DNA of 59,539 nt from Candidatus Pullilachnospira stercoravium. Lineage in GTDB: Bacteria > Bacillota > Clostridia > Lachnospirales > Lachnospiraceae. The notes beneath the pieces are model-generated. The model saw nothing but the letters and a program-made list of their open reading frames with translations, was not told the DNA's origin and did not search any database. The position numbers and the translations under genes are program-made. Shown here one piece after another: positions 25,087 to 33,331 of the stretch (position 1 is its first letter; each line of letters starts with the position of its first letter). The DNA is taken from NCBI GenBank assembly GCA_018713585.1, contig DVON01000043.1, positions 1 to 59,539 on the forward strand, in the 5' to 3' direction.

Positions 25087-27546
25087 ATGTTAGATCGTCA
25101 TTTCAAAAAAGAGGAATTTAAAAAGAGTGTCAGAGACAATGTAAAGATGCTGTACCGCAAAACCCTGGAGGAAGCCACCCAGGAGCAGGTATTTCAGGCA
25201 GTGTCCCTGGCGGTGAAGGATGTCATCATTGATAACTGGCTGCTGACGCAGAAACAGTATGAGAAGGATGATCCGAAGATTGTTTACTATATGTCCATGG
25301 AGTTCCTGATGGGCCGTGCCCTGGGAAACAACCTGATCAACCTGTGTGCCTATGACGAGGTGCGTGAGGCTCTGGATGAGCTGGGATTTGATCTGAATGT
25401 GATCGAGGACCAGGAGCCCGATCCCGCGCTGGGAAATGGCGGACTGGGACGTCTGGCCGCATGTTTCCTGGATTCCCTGTCCACCCTGGGCTACTGTGCC
25501 TACGGCTGCGGTATCCGTTACCATTACGGACTGTTCAAACAGAAGATTGAGGACGGTTATCAGGTAGAGGTGCCGGACAACTGGCTGGAGAACGGCTATC
25601 CCTTTGAGCTGCGCCGTCCGGAGTATGCCAAGGAAGTGAAGTTCGGCGGATATGTGAAGGTGGTTTACGATCCTGCCACCGGCAAGAATAACTTTGTGCA
25701 GGAAGGCTACCAGTCTGTTCGGGCCATTCCTTACGATATGCCCATCGTGGGTTACAACAATAAGATTGTCAACACCCTGAGAATCTGGGACGCGGAAGCT
25801 ATCAACGATTTCCGCCTGGATCTGTTTGATAAGGGTGAATACCATAAAGCAGTGGAGCAGGAAAATCTGGCAAAGAACATTGTGGATGTGCTGTATCCCA
25901 ACGACAACCACTATGCCGGAAAAGAGCTGCGTCTGAAACAGCAGTATTTCTTTATTTCCGCCAGTATTCAGGCTGCCATTGCGAAGTTTAAGAAGAGCCA
26001 CAGCAATCTGAAGGACATTCCCAAGAAGATGACCTTCCAGATGAACGATACCCATCCCACCATGGCGGTGGCGGAGCTGATGCGTATCCTGCTGGACGAG
26101 GAAGGACTGTCCTGGGAGGAGGCATGGGATATCACCACCCATACCTGTGCTTACACCAACCATACGATTATGTCCGAGGCACTGGAAAAATGGCCCATCG
26201 AGCTGTTCTCCAAACTGCTGCCCCGTATTTATCAGATCATCGAGGAGATCAACCGCCGGTTTATCCTGGATATCCAGAGCAAATATCCCGGAAATCAGGA
26301 GAAGATCCGCAAGATGGCCATCATCTATGACGGCCAGGTGAAGATGGCGCATCTGGCCATCGTGGGCGGCTACTCCATCAACGGTGTGGCAAGACTGCAC
26401 ACGGAGATTCTGGAGAAACAGGAGCTGAAGGATTTCTACGAGATGTATCCGGAGAAATTCAGCAACAAGACCAACGGTATCACCCAGAGACGTTTCCTGC
26501 TGCACGCCAACCCGCTGCTGGCCAACTGGATCACCGGTCACATCGGCGACGAGTGGATTACCGACCTGCCTCAGCTGTCCAAGCTGAAAGTTTATGCGGA
26601 CGATGAGAAGGCACAGCAGGAGTTCATGAACATCAAGTATCAGAACAAGGTGCGTCTGGCCAAATACATCCTGGAGCACAATGGCATCGAAGTGAACCCG
26701 CACTCCATTTTCGACGTGCAGGTAAAACGGCTTCATGAGTACAAACGCCAGCTGCTGAACATTCTGCATGTGATGTACCTGTACAATGAAATCAAAGAGC
26801 ATCCGGAGATGGATTTCTATCCCAGAACCTTTATCTTCGGAGCCAAAGCTGCCGCCGGCTACCGTCGGGCGAAGCTGACCATCAAGCTGATCAACGCTGT
26901 GGCGGACGTGATTAACAATGACGCCTCCATCAACGGAAAGATCAAGGTGGTATTCATCGAGAACTACCGGGTATCCAACGCGGAGATGATCTTCGCGGCG
27001 GCGGATGTTTCCGAGCAGATTTCCACTGCCAGCAAGGAAGCTTCCGGAACCGGAAACATGAAGTTTATGCTGAATGGCGCTCCCACCCTGGGAACCATGG
27101 ACGGAGCCAATGTGGAGATCGTAGAGGAAGTGGGCCAGGAAAATGCTTTCATTTTCGGTCTGTCCTCCGACGAGGTTATCAACTTCGAAAACAACGGCGG
27201 CTACGATCCCATGCAGTATTTCAACAATGATCCCGACATCCGCCACGTGCTGATGCAGCTGATCAACGGAACCTACTCCAACGGAGATTTCAATATGTTC
27301 CGCGATATCTATGATTCCCTGCTGAACACCAACAGCAGCGACAGAGCGGATACGTATTTCATTCTGGCAGACTTCAAATCTTACGCGGAAGCGCAGAGAA
27401 GAGTGGAGGAGGCCTACAGAGACACCCGCAGATGGGCGAAGATGGCCCTGCTGAACACCGCATGCTCCGGAAAATTCTCTTCCGACAGAACGATTCAGCA
27501 GTATGTGGATGAGATCTGGCATCTGGATAAGGTGACAATTAAATAA
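25087..27546 (+). CDS. glgP: glycogen/maltodextrin phosphorylase (GT35)
   Basis: An 819-residue cytoplasmic enzyme that releases glucose-1-phosphate from alpha-1,4-glucans using inorganic phosphate and pyridoxal phosphate. The PLP lysine lies in SKEASGTGNMKFMLNGA. Other family segments are ALGNGGLGRLAACFLDS and RRFLLHANPLLANWI. The length is the usual one for bacterial GlgP. There are no other glycogen genes in the window, so it seems to act alone here. AGGAGG lies 6 bases before the ATG. It ends in a clear terminator. Confidence 0.96.
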   Translation: MLDRHFKKEEFKKSVRDNVKMLYRKTLEEATQEQVFQAVSLAVKDVIIDNWLLTQKQYEKDDPKIVYYMSMEFLMGRALGNNLINLCAYDEVREALDELGFDLNVIEDQEPDPALGNGGLGRLAACFLDSLSTLGYCAYGCGIRYHYGLFKQKIEDGYQVEVPDNWLENGYPFELRRPEYAKEVKFGGYVKVVYDPATGKNNFVQEGYQSVRAIPYDMPIVGYNNKIVNTLRIWDAEAINDFRLDLFDKGEYHKAVEQENLAKNIVDVLYPNDNHYAGKELRLKQQYFFISASIQAAIAKFKKSHSNLKDIPKKMTFQMNDTHPTMAVAELMRILLDEEGLSWEEAWDITTHTCAYTNHTIMSEALEKWPIELFSKLLPRIYQIIEEINRRFILDIQSKYPGNQEKIRKMAIIYDGQVKMAHLAIVGGYSINGVARLHTEILEKQELKDFYEMYPEKFSNKTNGITQRRFLLHANPLLANWITGHIGDEWITDLPQLSKLKVYADDEKAQQEFMNIKYQNKVRLAKYILEHNGIEVNPHSIFDVQVKRLHEYKRQLLNILHVMYLYNEIKEHPEMDFYPRTFIFGAKAAAGYRRAKLTIKLINAVADVINNDASINGKIKVVFIENYRVSNAEMIFAAADVSEQISTASKEASGTGNMKFMLNGAPTLGTMDGANVEIVEEVGQENAFIFGLSSDEVINFENNGGYDPMQYFNNDPDIRHVLMQLINGTYSNGDFNMFRDIYDSLLNTNSSDRADTYFILADFKSYAEAQRRVEEAYRDTRRWAKMALLNTACSGKFSSDRTIQQYVDEIWHLDKVTIK

Positions 27547-27568
27547 AAAAGTGATATTTGGTCTTTGA

Positions 27569-27617
27569 GGCGGGAAACAGAAACGCGGATAGAATCTGCG
27601 GAAGTTTTCCGCCTTTT
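27569..27617 (+). terminator. glgP terminator
   Basis: GGCGGGAAAC (27569-27578) pairs with GTTTTCCGCC (27604-27613), with an inner CGCGGAT/TCTGCG stem, then TTTTCC. Confidence 0.8.
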
Positions 27618-27694
27618 CCGTGTTCATCCGGCTTTACGACTGTATAAAAGATCTGTTTGATGGAGAAAAACACAGGAGAGAGCCCGATTTTGAT

Positions 27695-27723
27695 TTGACA
27701 GAATAGAGATATTGATTTACAAT
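27695..27723 (+). promoter_or_regulatory. strong promoter of a short non-coding transcript
   Basis: Perfect TTGACA (27695-27700), exactly 17 bases, TACAAT (27718-27723). No open reading frame with a ribosome site follows. The next landmark is a Rho-independent terminator about 100 bases downstream. Confidence 0.7.
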
Positions 27724-27729
27724 ATACTT

Positions 27730-27828
27730 AACAAGACAGCCGGAAGGTGACTACGCCTCACCCACCCCGGCGAAAGAATTGTTATTAAATAATAGCCGTT
27801 CACTTTCTGAGGGTTGGACGGCTATTTT
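27730..27828 (+). ncRNA. candidate ~100-nt antisense RNA, type I antitoxin-like
   Basis: Transcription from the promoter at 27695-27723 would run about 100 bases to a terminator hairpin (AATAGCCGT / ACGGCTATT, 27790-27826, then TTTTC). The segment GGAAGGTGACTACGCCTCA and the terminator resemble the antisense RNAs I associate with holin-like type I toxin loci of Firmicutes. The opposite strand carries the tail of a possible toxin reading frame ending inside the same hairpin, giving tail-to-tail overlap as in txpA/ratA. It is annotated from sequence signals and recollection of this locus type, not from a covariance model. Confidence 0.5.
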
Positions 27829-27881
27829 CTATGGTCATTTTTAGAGTAATTCAGTATCGCAATGAGATACCACCCCTTTCC
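27822..27881 (-). pseudogene. decayed small hydrophobic-toxin reading frame
   Basis: On the minus strand a Shine-Dalgarno-like GGAAAGGGGTGG (27881-27870) is followed within 7 bases by a short frame ending in LNYSKNDHRK and TAG, then the hairpin. That resembles the basic tail of holin-like type I toxins, but the hydrophobic helix and an ATG/GTG/TTG start are missing. An internal deletion is the simplest explanation. Farther along, GGCAGCCGGAGGACGTGCTC (minus strand, about 27924-27905) partly repeats the sequence at 27737-27760 in inverted orientation, which supports a decayed duplicated locus. Confidence 0.35.
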
Positions 27882-28044
27882 AACAAGACTCAGAATGGGT
27901 GGGAGCACGTCCTCCGGCTGCCCTGGTAAATAAATTGTTTAATCCAATATGGCACTACTGATAAAATTAAAATAATTATTATGTTTACATTCCAGTTTGG
28001 GACTATGCTTGAATTATACTAGTTCCATTGGATAAACTTGCGGG

Positions 28045-28082
28045 CGCAGGCTGCGCAAAACGCAGCCTGTGTGCATATTTTT
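28045..28082 (+). terminator. isolated terminator-like hairpin
   Basis: CGCAGGCTGCG (28045-28055) pairs with CGCAGCCTGTG (28061-28071) around CAAAA, followed by a T-rich tail at 28078-28082. No gene is visible immediately before it. It sits at the left edge of the 52-bp tandem repeat. Confidence 0.55.
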
Positions 28083-28107
28083 GTGATAGTGAACAGGAAG
28101 ACCGAAC

Positions 28108-28505
28108 TGTTACTAAAAAAGCGGCCAAACCGGAGAAAGTCCTGAAAAAAGATGCGATCACACTGATAAAAAGCAGCTAAACCGAAGAAAGTTCCGGAAA
28201 AAAGATGCGATCACACTGATAAAAAGCAGCTAAATCAGAGGAAGCCCCGAAAAAAGATGCTATCAGACCGGGGAGAAGCAGCTAAATCAGAGGAAGCTCC
28301 GAAAAAAGATGCTATCAGACCGGGGAAAAGCAGCTAAATCAAAGGAAGCTCCGAAAAAAGATGCTATCAGACCGGGGAAAAGCAGCTAAATCAAAGAAAA
28401 TCCCGAAAAAAGATGCCATCAGGCTGGGAAAAAGCAGCTAAATCAGAGAAAGTCCTGAAAAAAGATGCCATCAGGCTGGGAAAAAGCAGCTAAATCAGGG
28501 AAAAG
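28108..28505. repeat. 52-bp tandem repeat array, about 7.5 copies
   Basis: The landmark GATGC recurs at 28151, 28204, 28256, 28308, 28360, 28412 and 28464, that is every 52 bases (53 for the first step). Each unit contains AAAAAAGATGC, then a variable ATCA-type segment, then AAGCAGCTAAA and GAAAGTCC-like bases; a partial copy precedes the first. Units differ in blocks: early copies read CACACTGAT, middle ones CAGACCGGGG, late ones CAGGCTGGG. This is the pattern of stepwise expansion. The period is not a multiple of three and every unit carries TAA on the plus strand and stops on the minus strand, so it is not coding. There are no spacers, so it is not a CRISPR array. Confidence 0.9.
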
Positions 28506-28593
28506 TTCTTCAAAAATCGTTCCGGATCAACCCTCAAGAATTCTGCGAGGGGTAAACTGTTACGAAAAATACAGGAAATTGAGAAGTTTCCCC

Positions 28594-28622
28594 TTGACAG
28601 AATTACCGAAAGGAACTAATCT
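28594..28622 (+). promoter_or_regulatory. promoter of the metK riboswitch transcript
   Basis: Perfect TTGACA (28594-28599), 17 bases, TAATCT (28617-28622), about 30 bases before the SAM-I aptamer. Confidence 0.7.
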
Positions 28623-28652
28623 ATATATCGTAAATTGAATACCAACGCTTTT

Positions 28653-28750
28653 CTCTTATTCAGAGTGATGGAGATACATAGGATCTGTGAAGTCACGGCA
28701 ACCCCGGAAACGGAAGGTGCCTACCTGAGCGAGCAATCGAACAATAAGGG
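28653..28750 (+). promoter_or_regulatory. SAM-I (S-box) riboswitch aptamer
   Basis: P1 is formed by CTTATT (28655-28660) and AATAAG (28743-28748). The conserved core is present: CAGAGTGATGGAG, GTGAAGTCACGGCAACC, the P3 hairpin, AAGGTGCCTACCTGAGCGAG and ATCGAACAATAAG. The ligand S-adenosylmethionine is the product of the downstream metK enzyme, so this is feedback control. A terminator follows at 28766-28797. Confidence 0.95.
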
Positions 28751-28765
28751 GATTTGATAGAAAAT

Positions 28766-28797
28766 ATTAAGTCCGCCGTGTGCGGACTTTTTAATTT
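28766..28797 (+). terminator. riboswitch-controlled terminator
   Basis: AAGTCCGC (28769-28776) pairs with GCGGACTT (28782-28789), extended by ATT/AAT, with a TTTTT tail. This is the expression platform of the SAM riboswitch. Confidence 0.85.
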
Positions 28798-28827
28798 CCA
28801 GGAAAGTAGTTTCCCGGAAATTAAAAA
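28788..28827 (+). other. nested inverted repeat overlapping the terminator T-run
   Basis: TTTTTAATTTCC (28788-28799) is perfectly complementary to GGAAATTAAAAA (28816-28827). It encloses an inner hairpin GGAAA/TTTCC (28801-28814). It uses the terminator's T-run, so it could fold only in read-through transcripts. Its role is unknown. Confidence 0.65.
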
Positions 28828-28891
28828 CGCTCTGCGAGGATCGCACTGCGGCGGAGAGGAAGATATCGCGTACGCGACCCGCCGCAGGCGG

Positions 28892-28916
28892 AGAATCCTG
28901 CAAAGCAGGATTCTTT
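28892..28916 (+). terminator. second terminator-like hairpin before metK
   Basis: AGAATCCTGC (28892-28901), loop AAA, GCAGGATTCT (28905-28914), then TTCC. It is 38 bases before the metK start, so it could act as a weak second terminator or a protective structure. Confidence 0.45.
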
Positions 28917-28953
28917 CCTGAGAAGAAAAGCACAACAAAAAAAGGAGAGACTT

Positions 28954-30141
28954 ATGGAGAAAATTTTATTTACTTCCGAATCGGTAACCGAGGGACATCC
29001 GGATAAGATCTGTGATCAGATTTCTGACGCGATTCTGGACGCGCTGATGGAGCAGGATCCCATGAGCCGTGTGGCCTGCGAGACGGCGATTACCACCGGT
29101 CTGGTGCTGGTGATGGGCGAGATCACCACCAAGGCTTATGTGGATATTCAGAAAATTGTCCGGGATACTGTCCGGGAAATCGGATATACTCGCGGAAAAT
29201 ATGGATTTGACGCGGACAACTGCGGCGTGATCACCGCCATTGACGAGCAGTCCGCGGATATTGCCCTGGGCGTGGACAAGGCTCTGGAGGCCAAGGAGCA
29301 TCAGATGACGGATTCAGAGCTGGATGCAATCGGAGCCGGGGATCAGGGTATGATGTTCGGATTTGCCTCCAATGAGACGGAGGAGTATATGCCGTATCCC
29401 ATCGCGCTGGCTCACAAGCTGGCCAGACAGCTGGCAAAGGTGCGCAAGGATGGCACCCTGACCTATCTGCGTCCCGACGGAAAATCTCAGGTGACGGTGG
29501 AGTACGACAAGGAAGGAAAACCGGTGCGTCTGGACGCGGTGGTGCTTTCCACTCAGCATGATCCCGAGGTGACTCAGGAGCAGATCCATGAGGATATCAA
29601 AAAGTATGTATTTGATCCGGTGCTTCCGGAGGAGATGATCGATGAGGATACCAAGTTTTTCATCAATCCCACCGGAAGATTCGTAATCGGAGGACCCCAC
29701 GGAGACAGCGGACTTACCGGCCGGAAAATCATCGTGGATACCTACGGCGGATACGGCCGTCACGGCGGCGGCGCTTTCTCCGGAAAGGACTGCACGAAAG
29801 TGGACCGTTCCGCGGCTTACGCTGCCCGGTATGTGGCCAAAAATATTGTGGCGGCAGGTCTGGCGGACAAATGCGAGATCCAGCTGTCCTACGCCATCGG
29901 CGTGGCACATCCCACATCTGTTCGTGTGGATACCTTCGGAACCGGAAAGCTGGAGGATACCAGACTGACGGAGATTATCCGGGAGAACTTTGATCTGAGA
30001 CCGGCGGGAATCATCAAAATGCTGGATCTGAGACGTCCCATTTACAAACAGACGGCAGCCTACGGCCATTTCGGAAGAAATGATCTGGATCTGCCCTGGG
30101 AGAAGCTGGACCGGGTGGATATACTGAAAAAATATCTGTAA
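28954..30141 (+). CDS. metK: S-adenosylmethionine synthetase
   Basis: A 395-residue cytoplasmic enzyme that makes SAM from methionine and ATP. Family landmarks are [20 protein letters not shown] at the N-terminus, [12 protein letters not shown] (ATP-binding hexapeptide region) and [20 protein letters not shown] (P-loop-like GGGAFSGKD). The length is normal. AAAGGAGAG lies before the ATG. It is under the control of the SAM-I riboswitch upstream and ends in a terminator, so it is monocistronic. Confidence 0.97.
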   Translation: MEKILFTSESVTEGHPDKICDQISDAILDALMEQDPMSRVACETAITTGLVLVMGEITTKAYVDIQKIVRDTVREIGYTRGKYGFDADNCGVITAIDEQSADIALGVDKALEAKEHQMTDSELDAIGAGDQGMMFGFASNETEEYMPYPIALAHKLARQLAKVRKDGTLTYLRPDGKSQVTVEYDKEGKPVRLDAVVLSTQHDPEVTQEQIHEDIKKYVFDPVLPEEMIDEDTKFFINPTGRFVIGGPHGDSGLTGRKIIVDTYGGYGRHGGGAFSGKDCTKVDRSAAYAARYVAKNIVAAGLADKCEIQLSYAIGVAHPTSVRVDTFGTGKLEDTRLTEIIRENFDLRPAGIIKMLDLRRPIYKQTAAYGHFGRNDLDLPWEKLDRVDILKKYL

Positions 30142-30161
30142 AGATATCCGTAAAAATAGTC

Positions 30162-30207
30162 AGAAAGCGGACGTGTCTGTCAGGCAGATACGTCTGTTTT
30201 CTTTTTT
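30162..30207 (+). terminator. metK terminator
   Basis: GACGTGTCTG (30170-30179) pairs with CAGATACGTC (30185-30194), with outer AGAAA/TTTCT pairing, and a T-rich tail. Confidence 0.8.
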
Positions 30208-30306
30208 ATAGAAACTTTAGAATTGTCCCGCTTTGTTTAGGTGAAAATATGAGAAATATATGATATACTTTTAAACAGAAGATTTATGCAGCAATAAGCT
30301 GCTTTA

Positions 30307-30346
30307 TTCATGGTAACAGAAAGTTCGCAGCGCGCGCTTTCTGTTG
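30307..30346 (+). repeat. dispersed palindromic element, copy 4
   Basis: TTCATGG, then arms AACAGAAAG (30315-30323) and CTTTCTGTT (30337-30345). Compared with copy 2, the arm base pair T-A is replaced by C-G and G-C by A-T, so both arms changed together. The loop TTCGCAGCGCGCG keeps the central CGC..GCG. It is followed after nine bases by copy 5. Confidence 0.8.
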
Positions 30347-30354
30347 TTGTATCT

Positions 30355-30397
30355 TTCATATGACAATGAAAAACCTGCGCTGCGTGTTTTTCATTGT
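30355..30397 (+). repeat. dispersed palindromic element, copy 5
   Basis: TTCATATG, then arms ACAATGAAAAAC (30363-30374) and GTTTTTCATTGT (30386-30397), a 12-bp perfect stem with compensating changes relative to the other copies. The loop is CTGCGCTGCGT. It ends 22 bases before the start codon of the downstream histidine kinase, so it forms part of that gene's 5' untranslated region. Confidence 0.8.
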
Positions 30398-30419
30398 TTG
30401 GCGGATAAAGGGTGAGGAT

Positions 30420-31913
30420 ATGAAGTTAAAAACGCGTATTATTATCTCCTTTTTTGTGATCATCCTTTTTCCCCTGGCGCTGACGGGAATTGCGCTGATG
30501 GGTTTCACTTCCTATCAGATGCGGGCGATTGAGGAACAGTATGGCATTGACGGGGTAACCTACCAGAGCCTTTCCAATAACACGCTGATTCTGGACAGGA
30601 TTACCCACAAAGCGTTTTCCAATCTGGAGGAGACAGCACAGGTGTCGCCGGATTCTTTTGAGGATACTTCCTATCTGGATTCGGTAAACGGTGAGCTGAA
30701 GGGGAAAAATGCTTTCCTTCTGGTGAGGAAGGGCAAGGAACTGGTGTATAACGGATCCGGAGAAAGTGTGGATGATCTGTTCGAGAAGCTTCCGGAGTAT
30801 GGGGAGGCCATGGAAGGCACTGACAGAGGAATTTATATTACTGCGGATGTACAGGCACTGGTGAAGCAGGTGGATTTTCAGTATTCGGACAACAGCGGCG
30901 GAAGCGCCTTTATTATCATTCAGGCAGATGCCGTGATTCCGCAGATGAAGCAGCTGATGACTGATATGGTACTGGTAATTGTGCTGATTTTGATTGTAAC
31001 CAGCGCAGGTCTCTGTATGTGGACTTACCGGGGTGTGATTACACCTCTCAATCAGCTGAAAATGGCCACCAGACAGATAAAAGAAGGCAATCTGGATTTT
31101 ACCATTGAAAAGAGCGGTGTGGATGAAATCGGGGCTCTCTGTGAGGATTTTGAGGAGATGCGCCAGAGACTGAAGCTTTCCGCAGAGGAAAAGGTGGCTT
31201 TTGACAAGGAAAACAAGGAGCTGATCAGCAATATTTCCCATGATCTGAAAACTCCCATCACAGCGGTAAAGGGCTATGTGGAGGGAATCATGGACGGAGT
31301 GGCGGATACTCCGGAAAAAATGGACAAATATATCCGGACCATCTATACCAAGGCCAATGAGATGGACAGGCTGATCAACGAGCTGACTTTTTATTCCAAA
31401 ATTGACACTAACCGGATCCCCTATACTTTCAACAAGATTCATATCAGCGATTATTTTGAGGACTGCGTGGATGAACTGAGTATGGAACTGGAGTCCAGCG
31501 GAGTGTCGCTGACCTATTTCAATTATCTGGAGGATGACCCGGTGGTTATTGCCGACGCGGAGCAGATCAAGCGGGTGATTAATAATATTATCAGCAATTC
31601 CATGAAGTACATGGATAAACCCAAGAAAGCCATCAATATCCGGCTGCGGGATGTGGGAGACTTTATCCAGATTGAGATTGAGGACAATGGAAAGGGCATT
31701 GCCCAGAAGGATCTGGCCAATATTTTTGACCGGTTTTACCGGACGGACGCGTCCCGCAATTCCTCAAAAGGAGGCAGCGGCATCGGGCTGTCCATCGTAA
31801 AAAAGATTATGGAAGATCACGGAGGCCAGGTGTGGGCCACCAGCAAGGAAGGCACCGGCACCATTATGTTCCTGGCTCTGAGAAAATATCAGGAGGTACC
31901 GATTCATGAGTAA
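30420..31913 (+). CDS. sensor histidine kinase (HAMP-HisKA-HATPase)
   Basis: A 497-residue kinase. Helix 1 spans about 7-29 and helix 2 about 182-201, with an extracellular sensor domain of about 150 residues between them. HAMP follows (GVITPLNQLKMATRQIKEGN), then phospho-His274 in SNISHDLKTPITA. The ATPase domain shows RVINNIISNSMKYM (N box), IEDNGKGI (G1) and GGSGIGLSIVKK (G2). AAAGGGTGAGG precedes the ATG at 30420; the frame is open from 30360, but that part encodes palindromic copy 5. The kinase comes before its regulator, the reverse of the usual order, with an 8-base overlap. Confidence 0.92.
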   Translation: MKLKTRIIISFFVIILFPLALTGIALMGFTSYQMRAIEEQYGIDGVTYQSLSNNTLILDRITHKAFSNLEETAQVSPDSFEDTSYLDSVNGELKGKNAFLLVRKGKELVYNGSGESVDDLFEKLPEYGEAMEGTDRGIYITADVQALVKQVDFQYSDNSGGSAFIIIQADAVIPQMKQLMTDMVLVIVLILIVTSAGLCMWTYRGVITPLNQLKMATRQIKEGNLDFTIEKSGVDEIGALCEDFEEMRQRLKLSAEEKVAFDKENKELISNISHDLKTPITAVKGYVEGIMDGVADTPEKMDKYIRTIYTKANEMDRLINELTFYSKIDTNRIPYTFNKIHISDYFEDCVDELSMELESSGVSLTYFNYLEDDPVVIADAEQIKRVINNIISNSMKYMDKPKKAINIRLRDVGDFIQIEIEDNGKGIAQKDLANIFDRFYRTDASRNSSKGGSGIGLSIVKKIMEDHGGQVWATSKEGTGTIMFLALRKYQEVPIHE

Positions 31914-32595
31914 GATTTTGATTGTGGAAGATGAAGAGGCGATTGCGGATCTGGAAAAGGATTATCTGGAGCTGAGCGGCTTTGAGGTGGAAATCGAGCA
32001 CCGGGGAGACGTGGGGCTGAAGCGGGCGCTGACCGAGGATTTCAACCTTATTATCCTGGACCTGATGCTGCCGGAGATGGATGGATTTGATATCTGCCGT
32101 GAAATCCGCGCCCAGAAGAATACGCCGATTATTATGGTTTCCGCAAAGAAGGATGATATTGACAAGATCCGCGGCCTGGGCCTGGGCGCCGACGATTATA
32201 TGACGAAGCCATTCAGTCCCAGCGAGCTGGTGGCCAGGGTGAAGGCGCATCTGGCCCGGTATGAACGGCTGATCGGCACAGGGGTTCAGTCCAACGATAT
32301 CATTGAGATCCGGGGCATTAAGATCGACAAGACGGCCCGCCGGGTATGGGTGAACGGGGAGGAAAAGAATTTTACTACCAAAGAGTTTGATCTGCTGACT
32401 TTTCTTGCGGAGAATCCTAACCGGGTGTTCACCAAGGACGAGCTGTTTCATGAGATCTGGAATATGGAGTCCATCGGGGATATCGCCACGGTGACCGTCC
32501 ATATTAAGAAGATCCGGGAAAAGATTGAGTTTAATACGGCGAAGCCGCAGTATATTGAGACCATCTGGGGGGTTGGATACCGCTTCAAGATGTGA
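31906..32595 (+). CDS. OmpR-family response regulator
   Basis: A 229-residue receiver/winged-helix protein. The phospho-site is Asp52 (IILDLMLPEMDGFD), the acidic pocket is EDEE, the Lys is in DDYMTKPFSP, and the DNA-binding end is ETIWGVGYRFKM. It overlaps the kinase gene by eight bases. No adjacent transporter or enzyme obviously belongs to it, so the regulon is unknown. Confidence 0.93.
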   Translation: MSKILIVEDEEAIADLEKDYLELSGFEVEIEHRGDVGLKRALTEDFNLIILDLMLPEMDGFDICREIRAQKNTPIIMVSAKKDDIDKIRGLGLGADDYMTKPFSPSELVARVKAHLARYERLIGTGVQSNDIIEIRGIKIDKTARRVWVNGEEKNFTTKEFDLLTFLAENPNRVFTKDELFHEIWNMESIGDIATVTVHIKKIREKIEFNTAKPQYIETIWGVGYRFKM

Positions 32596-32685
32596 CCGGC
32601 GGCACACAGAGAAAACGGCAGATCAGTATCTGCCGTTTTACGGCTTTCGGGGAAAAAGATATGATGGGAAAGAGAATGTGGAAAA

Positions 32686-33276
32686 ATGGGTAAAATATTT
32701 TATATTATGGGGAAAAGTTCCTCGGGAAAAGATTCCTTTTACCGGGCGCTGATGAAAAAGAATCCGTGGGGGCTGAAGAAATTGGTGATTTACACCACCC
32801 GTCCTATCCGGGATGGAGAAAAGGATGGGCGGGAATATCATTTTGTCAGCGAGGACCGGTATCAGCAGCTTAAGGCAGAGGGCAAGATTATTGAAGAGCG
32901 GTGTTATGACACCGTATATGGCCCCTGGAGGTATTTTACGGCGGATGACGGCACAGTGGATCCTGCCCGGGAAAATTATCTGGCCATCGGAACTCTGGAA
33001 TCCTACCGGTTGCTGAAAGCGCATTACGGAAGCCGGTATCTTTGCCCCATTTATGTGGAGGTGGAAGACGGGGAACGGCTGAAACGGGCCATTGCCCGGG
33101 AGGAAACCCAGGAGATCCCCAAATATGAAGAAATGTGCAGAAGATTTCTGGCGGACAGCCGGGATTTTTCTGAGGACAAGATTCGGGAGGCGGGAATTGA
33201 GTGCCGTTTTCTGAATACAGATTTCAATACTTGTCTGGGGAACATTGAAAAGTACATAATTTCTGTGTTATACTGA
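32686..33276 (+). CDS. guanylate-kinase-like nucleotide kinase
   Basis: A 196-residue P-loop kinase. The GMP-site motif is well kept (YTTRPIRDGEKDGREYHF). The P-loop reads MGKSSSGKDSFY: Asp-Ser follows GK instead of the usual Ser/Thr, a variant I recall in some clostridial guanylate kinase paralogues. GMP-to-GDP phosphorylation is the best guess, but a housekeeping gmk may exist elsewhere, and this copy may have another role. It lies directly before holB, the position occupied by tmk in B. subtilis. The ribosome site is only a weak GGAAA. Confidence 0.8.
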   Translation: MGKIFYIMGKSSSGKDSFYRALMKKNPWGLKKLVIYTTRPIRDGEKDGREYHFVSEDRYQQLKAEGKIIEERCYDTVYGPWRYFTADDGTVDPARENYLAIGTLESYRLLKAHYGSRYLCPIYVEVEDGERLKRAIAREETQEIPKYEEMCRRFLADSRDFSEDKIREAGIECRFLNTDFNTCLGNIEKYIISVLY

Positions 33277-33331
33277 AAACAGTTCAGAGGAGAGGTTCTC
33301 TGGAAACTGTCAGAACCGGGAGGTGAAAGGT

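Noticed and set aside
25090-27627. 845-codon open frame on the minus strand opposite glgP
   Set aside because: A shadow of a strongly codon-biased gene. It has no ribosome site and no recognisable domain, and glgP is unmistakable on the other strand. The same reasoning removes the 827-codon frame opposite ileS (21775-24258) and those opposite the NCS2, hexosaminidase and peptidase genes.
28108-28505. Possible CRISPR array
   Set aside because: Units are contiguous 52-base tandem copies without unique spacers and there are no cas genes in the window.
28108-28505. Possible repeat-protein gene
   Set aside because: The period is not a multiple of three, TAA recurs in every unit on the plus strand and TGA/TAG on the minus strand, so no frame stays open.
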